DNA of 64,000 nt from an uncultured bacterium (GCA_905214425.1 CAJMLY010000002.1:1-64000); one strand, 5' to 3'. Counted from the first letter of the stretch, positions 15,075 through 24,548 are shown. The notes: generated by a model from the sequence alone, not told the origin. Program-made: numbers and translations.

Positions 15075-15935
15075 TTAGTTCTCCCCCTTATCCTGCTTGC
15101 CCAGATACGCCTCGATAACGGCGTCGTTGTTCTGGATCTCCTCGGCCGTGCCCTTGGCGATGACCTTACCAAAGTTAAGCACGCAGATACCCTCGCATAT
15201 ATTCATGACGAGCGACATATCATGCTCGATAAGCATGATGGCGATGCCGAAGGTGTCGCGAATCTTAACGATGTTCTCCATGAGCTCCGCGGTCTCGGAC
15301 GGGTTCATGCCGGCGGCAGGCTCGTCGAGCAGCAGCAGCTTGGGGTTGGTGGCAAGCGCGCGGACGATCTCCAGACGACGCTGGGCGCCATAAGGCAGCG
15401 AGCCAGCCTGCTCGTTTGCCAGGTGCTCCATATCAAAGATGGACAGCAGCTCCATGGCGCGCTCGTGGGCGGCCTTCTCGTGCTTCCAGTACGTCGGCAG
15501 GCGTAGCACGCCCTCAAAACCGGAATAGCGCTCCTGGTTGTGCAGGCCGACCTTAACGTTATCCTCCACCGTCATGGTGTTGAACAGGCGGATGTTCTGG
15601 AAGGTACGGGCGATGCCCATACGGTTGACCTGGTAGACCGACTTGCCCGAGGTGTCCTCACCGTCGAGCAGGATGGTGCCGTGCGTGGGCTGGTACACCT
15701 TGGTGAGCAGGTTGAAGACCGTGGTCTTGCCGGCACCGTTGGGGCCGATCAGACCGGCGATCTCGGTCTTGCCGATAGTCAGGCTAAAGTCGTCGACCGC
15801 CTTAAGGCCACCGAACTCAATACCCAGGTGGATGCACTCGAGCGCCGGGCGCTCGCCCAGGTCGCGATCGGGAACGATGGCGCCAGAAGGATACGGGACC
15901 ATCTTGCCCTTGTTGAACTCAAACTTACTGGGCAT
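15075..15935 (-). CDS. livG: Branched-chain amino acid ABC transporter ATPase
   Basis: This 286-residue partner ATPase has Walker A GPNGAGKTT near residue 64, the LivG-type insert RTFQNIRLF, a degenerate signature LPYGAQRR and Walker B LLLLDEPAAGMNP. An N-terminal extension of about 30 residues precedes the usual LivG start. An internal Met12 (MVPYPS) could also serve, but the upstream AGGAGG before 15935 favours the longer form. It overlaps the livM end by 11 bases. Confidence 0.95.
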   Translation of the reverse strand: MPSKFEFNKGKMVPYPSGAIVPDRDLGERPALECIHLGIEFGGLKAVDDFSLTIGKTEIAGLIGPNGAGKTTVFNLLTKVYQPTHGTILLDGEDTSGKSVYQVNRMGIARTFQNIRLFNTMTVEDNVKVGLHNQERYSGFEGVLRLPTYWKHEKAAHERAMELLSIFDMEHLANEQAGSLPYGAQRRLEIVRALATNPKLLLLDEPAAGMNPSETAELMENIVKIRDTFGIAIMLIEHDMSLVMNICEGICVLNFGKVIAKGTAEEIQNNDAVIEAYLGKQDKGEN

Positions 15936-17013
15936 CGGCTGCCACCTCCTTCTTAGAAGTAAAGCGGTCCTTGATGCGGCCGAAGAACGCTTTAAGCTGC
16001 GGGTTGTTGGTAAAGATCATGACCAGGATCAGCACGATGGCGTAGATGAGCATACGGTAATCCGAGAACTGACGGAGCAGCTCGGGAAGCACCGTGAGCA
16101 ACGCCGCCGCGATGACGGAGCCGCGCATATTGCCCAGACCACCCAGGACCACGAACACCAGGATGAGGATGGACGTGTTGAAGTCGAACTTGGTGGCGGA
16201 GAGCTGCGAGAAGTTACCGCCGAAGAGGGCTCCGGCAGCACCGGCGAGGGCGGCGGAAACCACGAAGGCGATCATGCGGTACTCGGTGACGGAGATGCCT
16301 ACGGACTCGGCTGCAATCTTGTTATCGCGCACGGCCATAATGGCACGGCCGGTACGGCTGCGAACCAGGTTGAGCACGATCACGAGTGCGACCATGACCA
16401 GGATGGCGCCGGCAAGGAAGGTCGAATAGGTCGACACGCCCGATGCGCCCTGGGCACCCTTGATGATGGCGGTGCCGTCCTCGAGCAGGTGCAGGTCGTC
16501 GATCGTGGAGTTACCCGTGATGTTAAAGATCACATGCAGGCCGCGGGAGTCGACGCCCACGATAAGACAGGTGACGATCTCTTTGATGATCTCGCCAAAA
16601 GCCAGGGTCACGATGGCCAGGTAGTCACCGCTCAGGCGCAGGACCGGGATGCCAATCAGGAAGCCCAAGATGGCAGCGGCGATAGCGCCGACCACAATGC
16701 TGATGATCAGACGCATCGGGTCGGACGGAACGGCGCTCTCGAGCGCGACGGCGGTAACGATGCCTGTGTAGGCACCGACACTCATAAAGCCCGCATGGCC
16801 CAGCGACAGGTCGCCCGCGATGCCGACGACGAGGTTGAGGGAAATGGCCATGACGATGTAGGCCGTAATGGGAACCAACTGGCCGGCGATCATGCGCGGG
16901 ATCATATGGTTGGACTGCATAAAGAACACGATGGCAAATGCCACGACGCACATGGCGTACGTGACAAAGTCGTGACGCGTCTGCTTGTCTTTAAGAAACT
17001 TCATAACGCTCAC
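15925..17013 (-). CDS. livM: Branched-chain amino acid ABC transporter permease
   Basis: This 362-residue membrane permease has about ten hydrophobic helices and the LivM landmarks NLVVGIAGDLSLGHAGF, LAIVTLAFGEI and GAAGALFGG. It pairs with LivH to form the inner-membrane channel. The frame begins with GTG directly after the livH stop; an ATG nine bases further in is an alternative start with its own GGTGAG. It overlaps livG at the 3' end. Confidence 0.94.
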   Translation of the reverse strand: MSVMKFLKDKQTRHDFVTYAMCVVAFAIVFFMQSNHMIPRMIAGQLVPITAYIVMAISLNLVVGIAGDLSLGHAGFMSVGAYTGIVTAVALESAVPSDPMRLIISIVVGAIAAAILGFLIGIPVLRLSGDYLAIVTLAFGEIIKEIVTCLIVGVDSRGLHVIFNITGNSTIDDLHLLEDGTAIIKGAQGASGVSTYSTFLAGAILVMVALVIVLNLVRSRTGRAIMAVRDNKIAAESVGISVTEYRMIAFVVSAALAGAAGALFGGNFSQLSATKFDFNTSILILVFVVLGGLGNMRGSVIAAALLTVLPELLRQFSDYRMLIYAIVLILVMIFTNNPQLKAFFGRIKDRFTSKKEVAADAQ

Positions 17014-17895
17014 CTACACCTTCTCGGGAACGTACTTGCCCAAGAGGCCGGCAGGCTTGACGAGCAGGACGATGATCAGAACACCAAAGACGATGGAGTT
17101 GGCAAGGCTCGTGGAAATGTAGGCCTGCGCCATCGCCTCAATGATGCCGATGAGAATGCCACCGACAAAGGCACCGGGGATGGAGCCGATGCCACCGAAG
17201 ACGGCGGCATCGAAGGCCTTGATACCAGGCATGGCGCCCGTGGTGGGCTGCAGCACCGGCGAGTAGGAGCACAGCAGCACGCCGGCGATGGCGGCAAGCG
17301 CAGAGCCGATGGCAAACGTCATCGAGATGGTGCGGTTGACGTTGATGCCCATGAGCTGAGCGGCAGCCTTGTCCTCGGACACGGCGCGCATGGCTTTGCC
17401 CATCTTGGTCTTACCTGTAAAGAACATCAGACCGGCCATGATAACCAGGCAGGCGACGATGGTGACGAGCGAGACGGCGCTTACGTTGAACTTGGCCAAG
17501 AACTCCGGCACCTGGAAGGTGACGAGCGAAGTGAAGTTCTTGGGCGTGGCGCCCCACAGAAGCTGCGCGGCGTTCTGCAGGAAGTAAGACACGCCGATGG
17601 CCGTGATCAGAACGGCCAGAGGGCCCGCCTGGCGCAGCGGCTTGTATGCCAGACCCTCGATGAGAACACCGAGAACCGTGCAGACCACACAAGAGAGAAC
17701 TACAGATGCCCAGCCCGGGAGGCCGAGATACGACGTGGCGCAGAACGAGACATAGGCACCGACCATGATGACGTCGCCGTGAGCGAAGTTGAGCATCTTG
17801 GCGATACCGTAGACCATGGTGTAGCCCAACGCGATGATGGCGTAGACGCTGCCCATGGACAGGCCGTTGACCAGGTATTGGATAAAGACCGTCAT
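17014..17895 (-). CDS. livH: Branched-chain amino acid ABC transporter permease
   Basis: This 293-residue membrane permease begins MTVFIQYLVNGLSMGSVYAI, typical of LivH, with NFAHGDVIMVGAY and FGGIGSIPGAF motifs later. The ATG at 17895 is nine bases after a GGGGG ribosome site. A longer frame to 17988 reads through the intergenic hairpins and is unlikely. It is separated from the upstream binding-protein gene by 140 bases containing two hairpins. Confidence 0.94.
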   Translation of the reverse strand: MTVFIQYLVNGLSMGSVYAIIALGYTMVYGIAKMLNFAHGDVIMVGAYVSFCATSYLGLPGWASVVLSCVVCTVLGVLIEGLAYKPLRQAGPLAVLITAIGVSYFLQNAAQLLWGATPKNFTSLVTFQVPEFLAKFNVSAVSLVTIVACLVIMAGLMFFTGKTKMGKAMRAVSEDKAAAQLMGINVNRTISMTFAIGSALAAIAGVLLCSYSPVLQPTTGAMPGIKAFDAAVFGGIGSIPGAFVGGILIGIIEAMAQAYISTSLANSIVFGVLIIVLLVKPAGLLGKYVPEKV

Positions 17896-17942
17896 GTTCC
17901 ACATCCCCCTTTCGAATAGGTTTCCAGTTGATGTATGAAACA

Positions 17943-18002
17943 GGGACGTTACATCGTCCCTAGATACCAAGCAAGCAGGGAAGGCCAAAACCTCCCCTGC
18001 TT
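17943..18002 (-). promoter_or_regulatory. Paired hairpins between livJ and livH
   Basis: One 12-base stem with one mismatch (17973-17984 with 17991-18002, AAGCAGGG core) is followed by a second stem GGGACG/CGTCCC (17943-17960). No T-run follows. Hairpins here often stabilise or partly terminate the transcript so that binding protein exceeds permease. That role is inferred. Confidence 0.55.
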
Positions 18003-18034
18003 GGGATCAAAACCGCTCTATATAAGGCGGCCTA

Positions 18035-19222
18035 TTAGGCCTGTACGTACTTGCCGTCGGTAATGACGTACGCCGTCGGGTCCTTCTGGACCTGACCCTT
18101 GTCGTTCCAGGAGAGCTTGCCAGTCAGGCCGTCAACGGTAATGTTGCGCATGGCCTCGGGCAGCTTCTCGGCAACCTCGGTGGGGTCGGCGTCGACGCCC
18201 AGGCCGGCCTCCTTGAGAGCCTCGACCACAGCATGCACGCCGTCGTAGGCGTCGGCGGCAAACTGGTCGGGGGTATCGCCGTACTTATCCTTGTAAGCGT
18301 TGACGAAGTCGGCGTTCTTCTCGTCGTCGGCGGAGAACGGGGTCATGAGTAGCAGACCCTCGGCAAGAGAGGTGTCGAAGCCCTCAACGCCCAGGATGCC
18401 GTCCATGCCGTCGCAGCCCATCATCTTGACGTCGTAGCCCATGTCCTTGGCGTTCTTGAGCAGGACGGACGCCGGCGTGTAGTAGATCGGCGCAAAGATC
18501 ATGGTGGCGCCTGCCTGCTTGGCCTTGGTCAGCTGGTTGGTAAAGCTCGTGGCGGAGTCGTCCTTAAAGGTCTCCTCGTCGACAATCTCAAGCTTAGACT
18601 TAGCGGCCTGGGCCTTAAAGGAATCTGCGATGCCCGAAGAATAGGCGTCGCCGGAGTTATAGAACAGCACGAACTTCTCGTTCGCATACTTCTCTGCCAG
18701 GAACTTGGCAGCGTTGACACCTTGGTTGGGGTCGGTAAAGCAAACCTGGAAGACGCAATCCTTGCCCTTGGTAACGTCCTCGGAGGACGCGGACGGGGTG
18801 ATCATGAACGTCTCGGGGTCGTTGCCGCACTCGGCGGCAACGGCGACCGACGCACCCGTGGTGGTCGGACCGACGAGGGCCTGCATGCCCCAGTCGAGCA
18901 GGGTGTTGAAGGCGTTGACGGCCTTCTCGCCGTCAGCCTGGTCGTCCTCGGCCTTGCTGACAAGCGGCAGCTCCTTAGTCGAGAAATCCTTGCAGCCAAG
19001 TTCGACAGCCTGTGTAACGGACTTGCCGTAGGACGCGTTGGCGCCGGTCAGCGGGCCGATGGTGCCGATCTTAAACGAAGCGTCGCCCGACGCGGAACCG
19101 CTGTCGCCGCCGTTGGAGGAGCAGCCAGCTAGAATGGACATCGCCCCCAGACCTGCTGCGCTCGCGATAACGCTCCTGCGATTCATAACAGGGTTCAATG
19201 ACTTACCGGTGAGGCTCGACAT
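18035..19222 (-). CDS. livJ: Branched-chain amino acid ABC binding lipoprotein
   Basis: This 395-residue periplasmic-binding-protein-type lipoprotein has the N-terminal sequence MNRRSVIASAAGLGAM and the lipobox LAGC near residue 32, so it is anchored outside the membrane after cleavage. The body shows FKIGTIGPLTG and ITPSASS, as in LivJ/LivK type I receptors. The GTG-free start ATG at 19222 follows GGAG. It is upstream of livHMGF and is probably the main receptor for that channel. A close paralogue lies directly upstream (19494-20660). Confidence 0.94.
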   Translation of the reverse strand: MSSLTGKSLNPVMNRRSVIASAAGLGAMSILAGCSSNGGDSGSASGDASFKIGTIGPLTGANASYGKSVTQAVELGCKDFSTKELPLVSKAEDDQADGEKAVNAFNTLLDWGMQALVGPTTTGASVAVAAECGNDPETFMITPSASSEDVTKGKDCVFQVCFTDPNQGVNAAKFLAEKYANEKFVLFYNSGDAYSSGIADSFKAQAAKSKLEIVDEETFKDDSATSFTNQLTKAKQAGATMIFAPIYYTPASVLLKNAKDMGYDVKMMGCDGMDGILGVEGFDTSLAEGLLLMTPFSADDEKNADFVNAYKDKYGDTPDQFAADAYDGVHAVVEALKEAGLGVDADPTEVAEKLPEAMRNITVDGLTGKLSWNDKGQVQKDPTAYVITDGKYVQA

Positions 19223-19493
19223 GCGGCTCTCCTCTCAAATCTCGTCGGGTTTCGGTTACCCGACAGGCCATCCTTCGCCGTGTTCGGCGTTCGCAAAATA
19301 CTAGACGCTTTAGTTAAGGAAAGTGGCGATTATTTCAACTTTTCTTTGGATTTGTTCATTTATCCATAATTCTGCGTATTTCTATTACTTTATGCAGTAA
19401 TGCCACTTTATTGTGTGAAAGTAATGTTTCCGTTCTGTTACAGGCGTCCCTGCCCTGAATAAAACGGCCTCACCGGTCGCGCTTTATGCGCAC
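19223..19493. other. A+T-rich spacer between the two binding-protein genes
   Basis: This 271-base stretch is strikingly A+T-rich in its centre (about 19310-19440) compared with the genes around it. It should carry the promoter of the livJ operon, but I cannot fix a -35/-10 pair. No gene is visible. Confidence 0.4.
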
Positions 19494-20660
19494 TTAGGCG
19501 GCGATGTACTTGCCGTCCTGAATCACATAGGCTGTGGCGGGCTTTTCGACCTGGCCCTCGTCATTCCACGTCAACTCGCCTGTCAGGCCCTCGATCTTGA
19601 TCTTGCGCATGGCCTTGGCAAGGTCGCCGGCAATGTCGGCACCGTCGGCCGAAATGTCAATCCCCGCCCTATCGATAGCCTCGGCGATGGCGTGGACGCA
19701 ATCGTAAGCGTCGGCGGCAAACTGGTTGGGCGTCTCGTCGTAGGCATCCTTATAGGCCTTGACGAAGTCGGCATTCTTCTCATCGTCAGCCGAAAACGGT
19801 GTCATGAGCAGTACGCCCTCGGCAAGAGAGGTATCGAAGCCTTCCACAGAGAGCAGGCCGTCCATGCCGTCGGTACCCATGAGGGTCATGTCGTAGCCCA
19901 TGTCCTTGGCGTTCTTGAGCAGGACGGACGCCGGCGTGTAATAGATCGGGGCAAAGATGAGCGTGGCGCCGGCCTCCTTGGCCTTGGTGAGCTGGTTGGT
20001 AAAGCTCGTGGAAGAGTCGTCCTTAAAGGTCTCGGTATCGACGATGTCGAGCTTGGACGCCTTGGCCTGCTCGGCAAAAGCGTCGGCAACGCCCGAGCTA
20101 TACGTATCGCCGGAGTTGTAGAACAGGGCGATCTTGGCATCCGCGTACTTCTCGGCCAAGAACTTCGCGGCGCTGGCGCCCATGGTGGGATCGGTGAAGC
20201 AAACCTGGAAAACCGTGGTCTTATCCTTGGTAACGTCGAGCGACGAGGCCGAAGGCGTGACCATGAGCATATCGTCGGCAATCTCACCCGAGACAGCGAC
20301 GGCGGCACCGGTGGTGACGGGGCCGACGAGCGCCTGCATGCCCCAGTCGCACAAGGTATTGAAGGCGTTGATGGCCTTCTCGCCGTCAGCGACGTCGTCC
20401 TCGGACTTAAGCGAGAGTTTGAGGTCCTTGGTCGAAAAATCCTTGGCGGCGAGCTTGGCACCCTTCTCGGCCGAAACGCCATAGGTTGCCGCGGCGCCGG
20501 TCAGAGGGCCGATGACACCGATCTTGAAGGTCTTGCCGTCATCGGCGGAGCCGCCGTCCGAGCCACCCGACGAGCAACCAGCGAGTGCCGCGGTGCTACC
20601 GAACGCCGCGGCGCCAGCCAAGAAACTCCTGCGGTTAAGTACGTTGTTGATGCTAAACAT
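19494..20660 (-). CDS. Second branched-chain amino acid binding lipoprotein
   Basis: This 388-residue paralogue of the downstream livJ product keeps long identical runs, for example TSFTNQLTKAK, FAPIYYTPASVLLKNAKDMG and SLAEG-LLMTPFSADDEKNADF. The N-terminus NRRSFLAGAAAFGS has a twin-arginine-like start, with lipobox LAGC near residue 28. It has no permease of its own and presumably docks on LivHMGF with a different ligand preference. The start at 20660 follows GGGGA; the longer frame to 20726 is unsupported. It looks like a tandem duplication. Confidence 0.92.
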   Translation of the reverse strand: MFSINNVLNRRSFLAGAAAFGSTAALAGCSSGGSDGGSADDGKTFKIGVIGPLTGAAATYGVSAEKGAKLAAKDFSTKDLKLSLKSEDDVADGEKAINAFNTLCDWGMQALVGPVTTGAAVAVSGEIADDMLMVTPSASSLDVTKDKTTVFQVCFTDPTMGASAAKFLAEKYADAKIALFYNSGDTYSSGVADAFAEQAKASKLDIVDTETFKDDSSTSFTNQLTKAKEAGATLIFAPIYYTPASVLLKNAKDMGYDMTLMGTDGMDGLLSVEGFDTSLAEGVLLMTPFSADDEKNADFVKAYKDAYDETPNQFAADAYDCVHAIAEAIDRAGIDISADGADIAGDLAKAMRKIKIEGLTGELTWNDEGQVEKPATAYVIQDGKYIAA

Positions 20661-20910
20661 GGTGTCCCCCTTTTCGCTGGCCGCGGTGCGGCCGTCTTGC
20701 GGTACAGGGCAAACCTTATGGTGCAAACGTTGACAGTTTGTTACGGAAGTTCGTTTGTAGCGAGCGTGTTTCCAATGTTTCCGCAGCGTTTCGGGGGTGG
20801 CGTTTTATGCTGCTCCCGCTGCCAGGCAAGCACGCGCCCGCACTTCACGCTAGAATGCACTCAACCTTTAAGCGGTTAATCCATCCATAAGATGCACGAA
20901 GGAGCTATCT

Positions 20911-22254
20911 ATGAGCGAACCCCTGCGCACCGTGAACGTCGGCCTCATCGGTCTGGGAACCGTCGGCGGCGGCGTGGCCCGTCTGATCAAGAGCCACCAC
21001 GATGAGTACCTGGCCGCCTACGGCATCGACCTTAAGCTGACCCGCGCCTGCGCGCTTGCCTGGGAGCAGGCCGAAGCCGCCGGTATTGAGCGCGAGGCCT
21101 TTACGAGCGACTGGCACGACGTCGTCACCGACCCCGCCGTCGATATCGTCGTCGAGCTCATCGGCGGCGAGCACCCCGCGACCGAAATCTTCACCACCGC
21201 CTTCGAGAACGGCAAGCACGTCGTCTCTGCCAACAAGGCCCTGCTGGGCCGTCATGTCGAGACGCTCGCCGAGAAGGCGCGCGCGTGCGGCGTGCAGATT
21301 AAGTGCGAGGCCAGCTGCGGCGGCGGCATCCCCATTGTCAGCACGCTCGAGCACGACCTGGTGGGCAACAAGATCCTGACCATCGCTGGCATTCTCAACG
21401 GCACCACCAACTACATCCTGTCGCGCATGGACGCCGAGGGCGCCGATTACGCTGACGTGCTCGCCGATGCCCAGGCAAAGGGCTATGCCGAGGCCGACCC
21501 GTCCGCCGACGTCGACGGCTTCGACGCCGCCAGCAAGACGGCAATCCTCGCTTCCATCGGCTTTGGCACCCGCGTGACCACCGACGATGTCTACCAGCAA
21601 GGTATCCGTACCATCGGCGCCGAAGACATTGCCCAGGCCCGCGAGCTCGGCTACACCATCAAGCTGCTGGGCATCGCACGCAACACCGACGCTGGCGTCG
21701 ACGTCCGTGTGCATCCCACGCTGATCCCCGCCGACCACATGCTTGCCAAGGTCAACGGCGCCATGAACGCCGTCTACGTGGTAGGCGACGCCGTGGGCGA
21801 GACCATGTTCTACGGTGCCGGCGCAGGCTCCTTCCCCACCGCGAGCGCCGTCGTGGGCGATATCCTGTCGCTCTCCGAGCAGATCAGCCGCGGCGTGGCT
21901 CCGCTGCCCGAGATTGAGCCCTATGGTCACAACCTCGCCTTTAAGCCCATGGACGAGCTCCAGACCAAGTACTATGTGCGCCTGAAAGTCGCCGACCGCG
22001 TGGGCGCCCTGTCCGAGACGGTCGACATCTTTGCCAAGCACAACATCTCGATCTCGCTCATCAACCAGGTCGAGGACGGCAAGTCGGGCGTCAGCGATGC
22101 CTGCTCGGTCATCTTCCTGACGCACCGCGCGCTCGAGAAGGACGTCCAGGCTGCCGCCGCCGAGCTTGCCAGCGTCGACTGCGTGGCCGAGGTCGCCAAC
22201 GTCCTGCGCATCGAGGACGTTGAGGCTTGGACCGAAGGCGTTATGGCCAACTAA
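20911..22254 (+). CDS. hom: Homoserine dehydrogenase
   Basis: The enzyme reduces aspartate-semialdehyde to homoserine, the branch point to threonine and methionine. The 447 residues show the NAD(P) site GLIGLGTVGGG at about 10-20, SANKALL, the catalytic region with NGTTNYILSRM and GYAEADPSADVDGFDAASK, and a C-terminal ACT domain (about 365-447) for feedback control by threonine. The start ATG follows AAGGAGC. It is monocistronic, divergent from the liv binding-protein gene, and ended by a strong terminator. No thrB or thrC is adjacent. Confidence 0.97.
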   Translation: MSEPLRTVNVGLIGLGTVGGGVARLIKSHHDEYLAAYGIDLKLTRACALAWEQAEAAGIEREAFTSDWHDVVTDPAVDIVVELIGGEHPATEIFTTAFENGKHVVSANKALLGRHVETLAEKARACGVQIKCEASCGGGIPIVSTLEHDLVGNKILTIAGILNGTTNYILSRMDAEGADYADVLADAQAKGYAEADPSADVDGFDAASKTAILASIGFGTRVTTDDVYQQGIRTIGAEDIAQARELGYTIKLLGIARNTDAGVDVRVHPTLIPADHMLAKVNGAMNAVYVVGDAVGETMFYGAGAGSFPTASAVVGDILSLSEQISRGVAPLPEIEPYGHNLAFKPMDELQTKYYVRLKVADRVGALSETVDIFAKHNISISLINQVEDGKSGVSDACSVIFLTHRALEKDVQAAAAELASVDCVAEVANVLRIEDVEAWTEGVMAN

Positions 22255-22285
22255 TCCAACGCTCGCCTAGCAATACGCGTTTTGA

Positions 22286-22319
22286 GGGCTCCCGTCCGTT
22301 CTGGGACGGGAGCCCTTTT
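22286..22319 (+). terminator. Terminator after hom
   Basis: A perfect GGGCTCCCGTCC / GGACGGGAGCCC stem is followed by TTTTG, 31 bases past the hom stop. Confidence 0.92.
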
Positions 22320-22468
22320 GTCACCTGCCCCAAGCACAACGGCAGAGTATATTTGCGCGAGCCGCTCATCGGTAACGCGGGCTACCGTTCACCGATATGC
22401 AAACGCAGCCGATTCCGGCTACCGCTACGCTGTGCTGCGAATGTCCGCCCGCGATGAGAGGAAGCACT

Positions 22469-23218
22469 ATGTTGCTTAAGGGCAAGAAAGCAATCATCAC
22501 CGGAGGAACGCGCGGTATCGGCTATGCCATCGCCTGCCGTTTTATCGAGGAAGGCGCTGCCGTCACCGTCTTTGGCTCGCGCCAGGAGACTGCCGACGCG
22601 GCCGTTGAGAAGCTAGCAGCCGCCTATCCCGACGCCAAGGTCTGGGGCCGCTCCTGCGACCTCACCTCGCTCGAAGCCGTAACCGAGTCCTTTACCCAGG
22701 CCGCAGCCGACATGGGCGGCTTGGACACGGTCGTCAACAACGCCGGCATCTCCCAGCGCTCGCCCCTTTTGGATTACACGGCAGAAGAGTTTGCAAAGGT
22801 CATGGACCTCAATGTCGTCGCCGTCTTTAATGGTCACCAGGCTGCCGCCAAGATCATGACCGAGGCCGGCCACGGCGGCACCATCACCACCACGAGCTCG
22901 ATGGTCGCCAAGTACGGTCAGCCCTCCGGCGTCGGCTATCCAACGTCCAAGTTTGCCGTCAACGGCATGGTCCAGTCGCTCTCGCGCGAGCTCGCCCCCA
23001 TGGGCATTCGAGTCAATGCCGTCGCGCCCGGCGTGACCAAGACCGACATGGTCGCCAACCTGCCCGAGGAGGTCATCAAGCCCATCATCGCCACCATTCC
23101 GCTGGGTCGCATGGGCGAGCCCGAGGATGTCGCCAACGCCTTTGTTTTCCTGGCGAGCGACATGTCCTCCTACGTCACGGGCGCCATCCTCCCCGTCGAC
23201 GGAGCCGCCCGCTCCTAA
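22469..23218 (+). CDS. SDR-family oxidoreductase (FabG-like)
   Basis: This 249-residue classical short-chain dehydrogenase has the cofactor motif TGGTRGIG at 11-18, NNAG at 90-93, catalytic Ser143 or Ser144, Tyr157 and Lys161 (YPTSK), and the PG motif AVAPGVTKTDM. It resembles 3-oxoacyl-ACP reductase, but no fatty-acid genes are adjacent. Sugar-alcohol or hydroxysteroid dehydrogenases share the same motifs and are common in gut Coriobacteriia, so the substrate is open. The start ATG at 22469 follows AGAGGAA; an upstream frame start at 22397 has no support. Confidence 0.9.
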   Translation: MLLKGKKAIITGGTRGIGYAIACRFIEEGAAVTVFGSRQETADAAVEKLAAAYPDAKVWGRSCDLTSLEAVTESFTQAAADMGGLDTVVNNAGISQRSPLLDYTAEEFAKVMDLNVVAVFNGHQAAAKIMTEAGHGGTITTTSSMVAKYGQPSGVGYPTSKFAVNGMVQSLSRELAPMGIRVNAVAPGVTKTDMVANLPEEVIKPIIATIPLGRMGEPEDVANAFVFLASDMSSYVTGAILPVDGAARS

Positions 23219-23263
23219 GGAGCCACAAGCTTTGGCTTCAAGCCTCACCATTGCCCAACTAAA

Positions 23264-23302
23264 GAGGCGCGCTGTCTGCATCAACCGCAGGCAGCGCGCC
23301 TT
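23264..23302 (+). terminator. Terminator-like hairpin after the SDR gene
   Basis: The arms GGCGCGCTGTCTG and CAGGCAGCGCGCC (one mismatch) are followed by a T-rich stretch. The same hairpin recurs at 30038-30072, so it belongs to the repeat block bounding the island. Confidence 0.8.
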
Positions 23303-23315
23303 GTTCTGTTTGCAA

Positions 23316-23421
23316 GGAAAACTGCGTCCCGTTTCGAACGCCGATTCTGGGACACCGTTTCCGCAACGTCTCGCGGAAGCTACATCCCAATCTGGACATC
23401 CATTCCGGGATACAGTTTCCC
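23316..23421. repeat. Palindromic repeat cluster, left boundary (2 units)
   Basis: Two tandem units (23316-23364 and 23373-23421) each have arms of the type GGAAACTGCGTCCC and GGGACACCGTTTCC around about 20 bases. Unit 1 is almost identical to 30150-30199. The cluster follows the SDR terminator and opens the accessory island. Confidence 0.8.
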
Positions 23422-23615
23422 GAAGGGCGGTTGAGTCATGCCATCCTAATCAAAACGAGACCGTATAGCACCCCTAAGATAACCAGCTCTCATTCTGGAG
23501 CAAGCGCATCAGGCAGCACGACCGCTCGCCGACATGCAATTTGTTGCACAGTAAAATCGGCTAGTGACACCCTTATCCTTTATTTAGCGAATAAGGTCAA
23601 GGAAGGGAGAATATC
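23422..23615. promoter_or_regulatory. Upstream region of the FHA-SPFH-TIR operon
   Basis: This non-coding stretch before the island operon contains an A+T-rich portion at 23530-23600 and a CCTTAT/ATAAGG hairpin (23570-23595) just before the ribosome site. The operon promoter must lie here, but I cannot place it with confidence. Confidence 0.35.
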
Positions 23616-24548
23616 ATGCCAGGACGGCAAACACCGCTCGAGGTCATGTTCTCCCTGTTCAAGACTTCATTTACCCTGAGCCATCGCGCACTTGCTGAAC
23701 TGTTACTATCCGATCTGCCGTTAACAAATGGACAGCCTACCGCCCAAATGGCACGGGACACCAGCTGGCTTTCGCGCACGATTGTGCACTCGCAGCCGGG
23801 CTCCCTAGAAGATCGCTACTTTGCCGACTGGTCCTGCGCATCGAATCAAATCCTGCACAAGCTACAGGAAAAAGGGTATTCGAACGCTGACATCTATACC
23901 ATGATTGCGGCAACGACTGACGCGATGGCTCAAGCGCTCAGTGCCTGCGGGCGCAATGGGCTCCTTTACCGGAACGCTGCCTCGCGCCTCGTCAGCTACC
24001 AGCCAGACAAAGATGACAGGGCTCTTATCTCAATCGCGCTCGTTGTTTCGACCGCCTGTTGGTGCGATCCGGCCCGTGCTATCGCGTACATCAGGAACCG
24101 CTTTGAATTCGCAGAGAATGTCAGGTCGTTTACCCCCTCAAGTATTTCTTTGTGTCCATGCGATTTAAAACAAACGGGCACCGAACATGCGATCGGCCTT
24201 ATCAGGATCGATAACGAACTCGTCATCGGCGGCCCTTATGTCATTGAGCCTTCTGCCATGGGCTCCACCATCGGAGCGCTCGCACTCGAAGACGGCGCTG
24301 TCACCGATGTTGGGTTGGACGTCTCCGCCAGGCATCTCCGTATCTTCGCCGAGAACAATGCTTGGTACGCACAAGACCTCGGTTCGACCAACGGCACGCA
24401 TCTGATTCGAACAGCCGACAACAACGAACTCGACATCAGCTTCGGAGCACCCGCCCAGCTGTACCCCGGCGACATCCTTCGCCTGGGTCTCAGCACCACT
24501 TTTGCCGTCGTAGCAACGACGGTTATCTTAGCAAATCAACATTACTAA
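23616..24548 (+). CDS. FHA-domain protein, first gene of the island operon
   Basis: This 310-residue protein has a C-terminal forkhead-associated domain (about 195-305) with conserved Ser237-x-Arg239-His240 in SARHLRI and LGSTNGT at 255-261. FHA domains bind phosphothreonine peptides, so a Ser/Thr kinase signal may be sensed. No kinase is encoded nearby. The N-terminal 190 residues are unrecognised and mainly helical, with several Cys (CPC around 180-182). AAGGGAG precedes the ATG. It is followed 19 bases later by the SPFH gene. It probably recruits the downstream proteins to a phosphorylated partner; that is inference. Confidence 0.82.
   Translation: MPGRQTPLEVMFSLFKTSFTLSHRALAELLLSDLPLTNGQPTAQMARDTSWLSRTIVHSQPGSLEDRYFADWSCASNQILHKLQEKGYSNADIYTMIAATTDAMAQALSACGRNGLLYRNAASRLVSYQPDKDDRALISIALVVSTACWCDPARAIAYIRNRFEFAENVRSFTPSSISLCPCDLKQTGTEHAIGLIRIDNELVIGGPYVIEPSAMGSTIGALALEDGAVTDVGLDVSARHLRIFAENNAWYAQDLGSTNGTHLIRTADNNELDISFGAPAQLYPGDILRLGLSTTFAVVATTVILANQHY

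Noticed and set aside
15643..17919. A 758-codon plus-strand frame across livG, livM and livH
   Set aside because: Asp/His/Gly-rich nonsense protein opposite three well-recognised Liv genes; no ribosome site.
20661..20910. A search for a riboswitch or leader between the liv receptor gene and hom
   Set aside because: I found no convincing conserved structure or T-box sequence in the 250 bases.
20905..22125. A 406-codon minus-strand frame opposite hom
   Set aside because: Complement of a clearly coding gene; no family match and no start signal.
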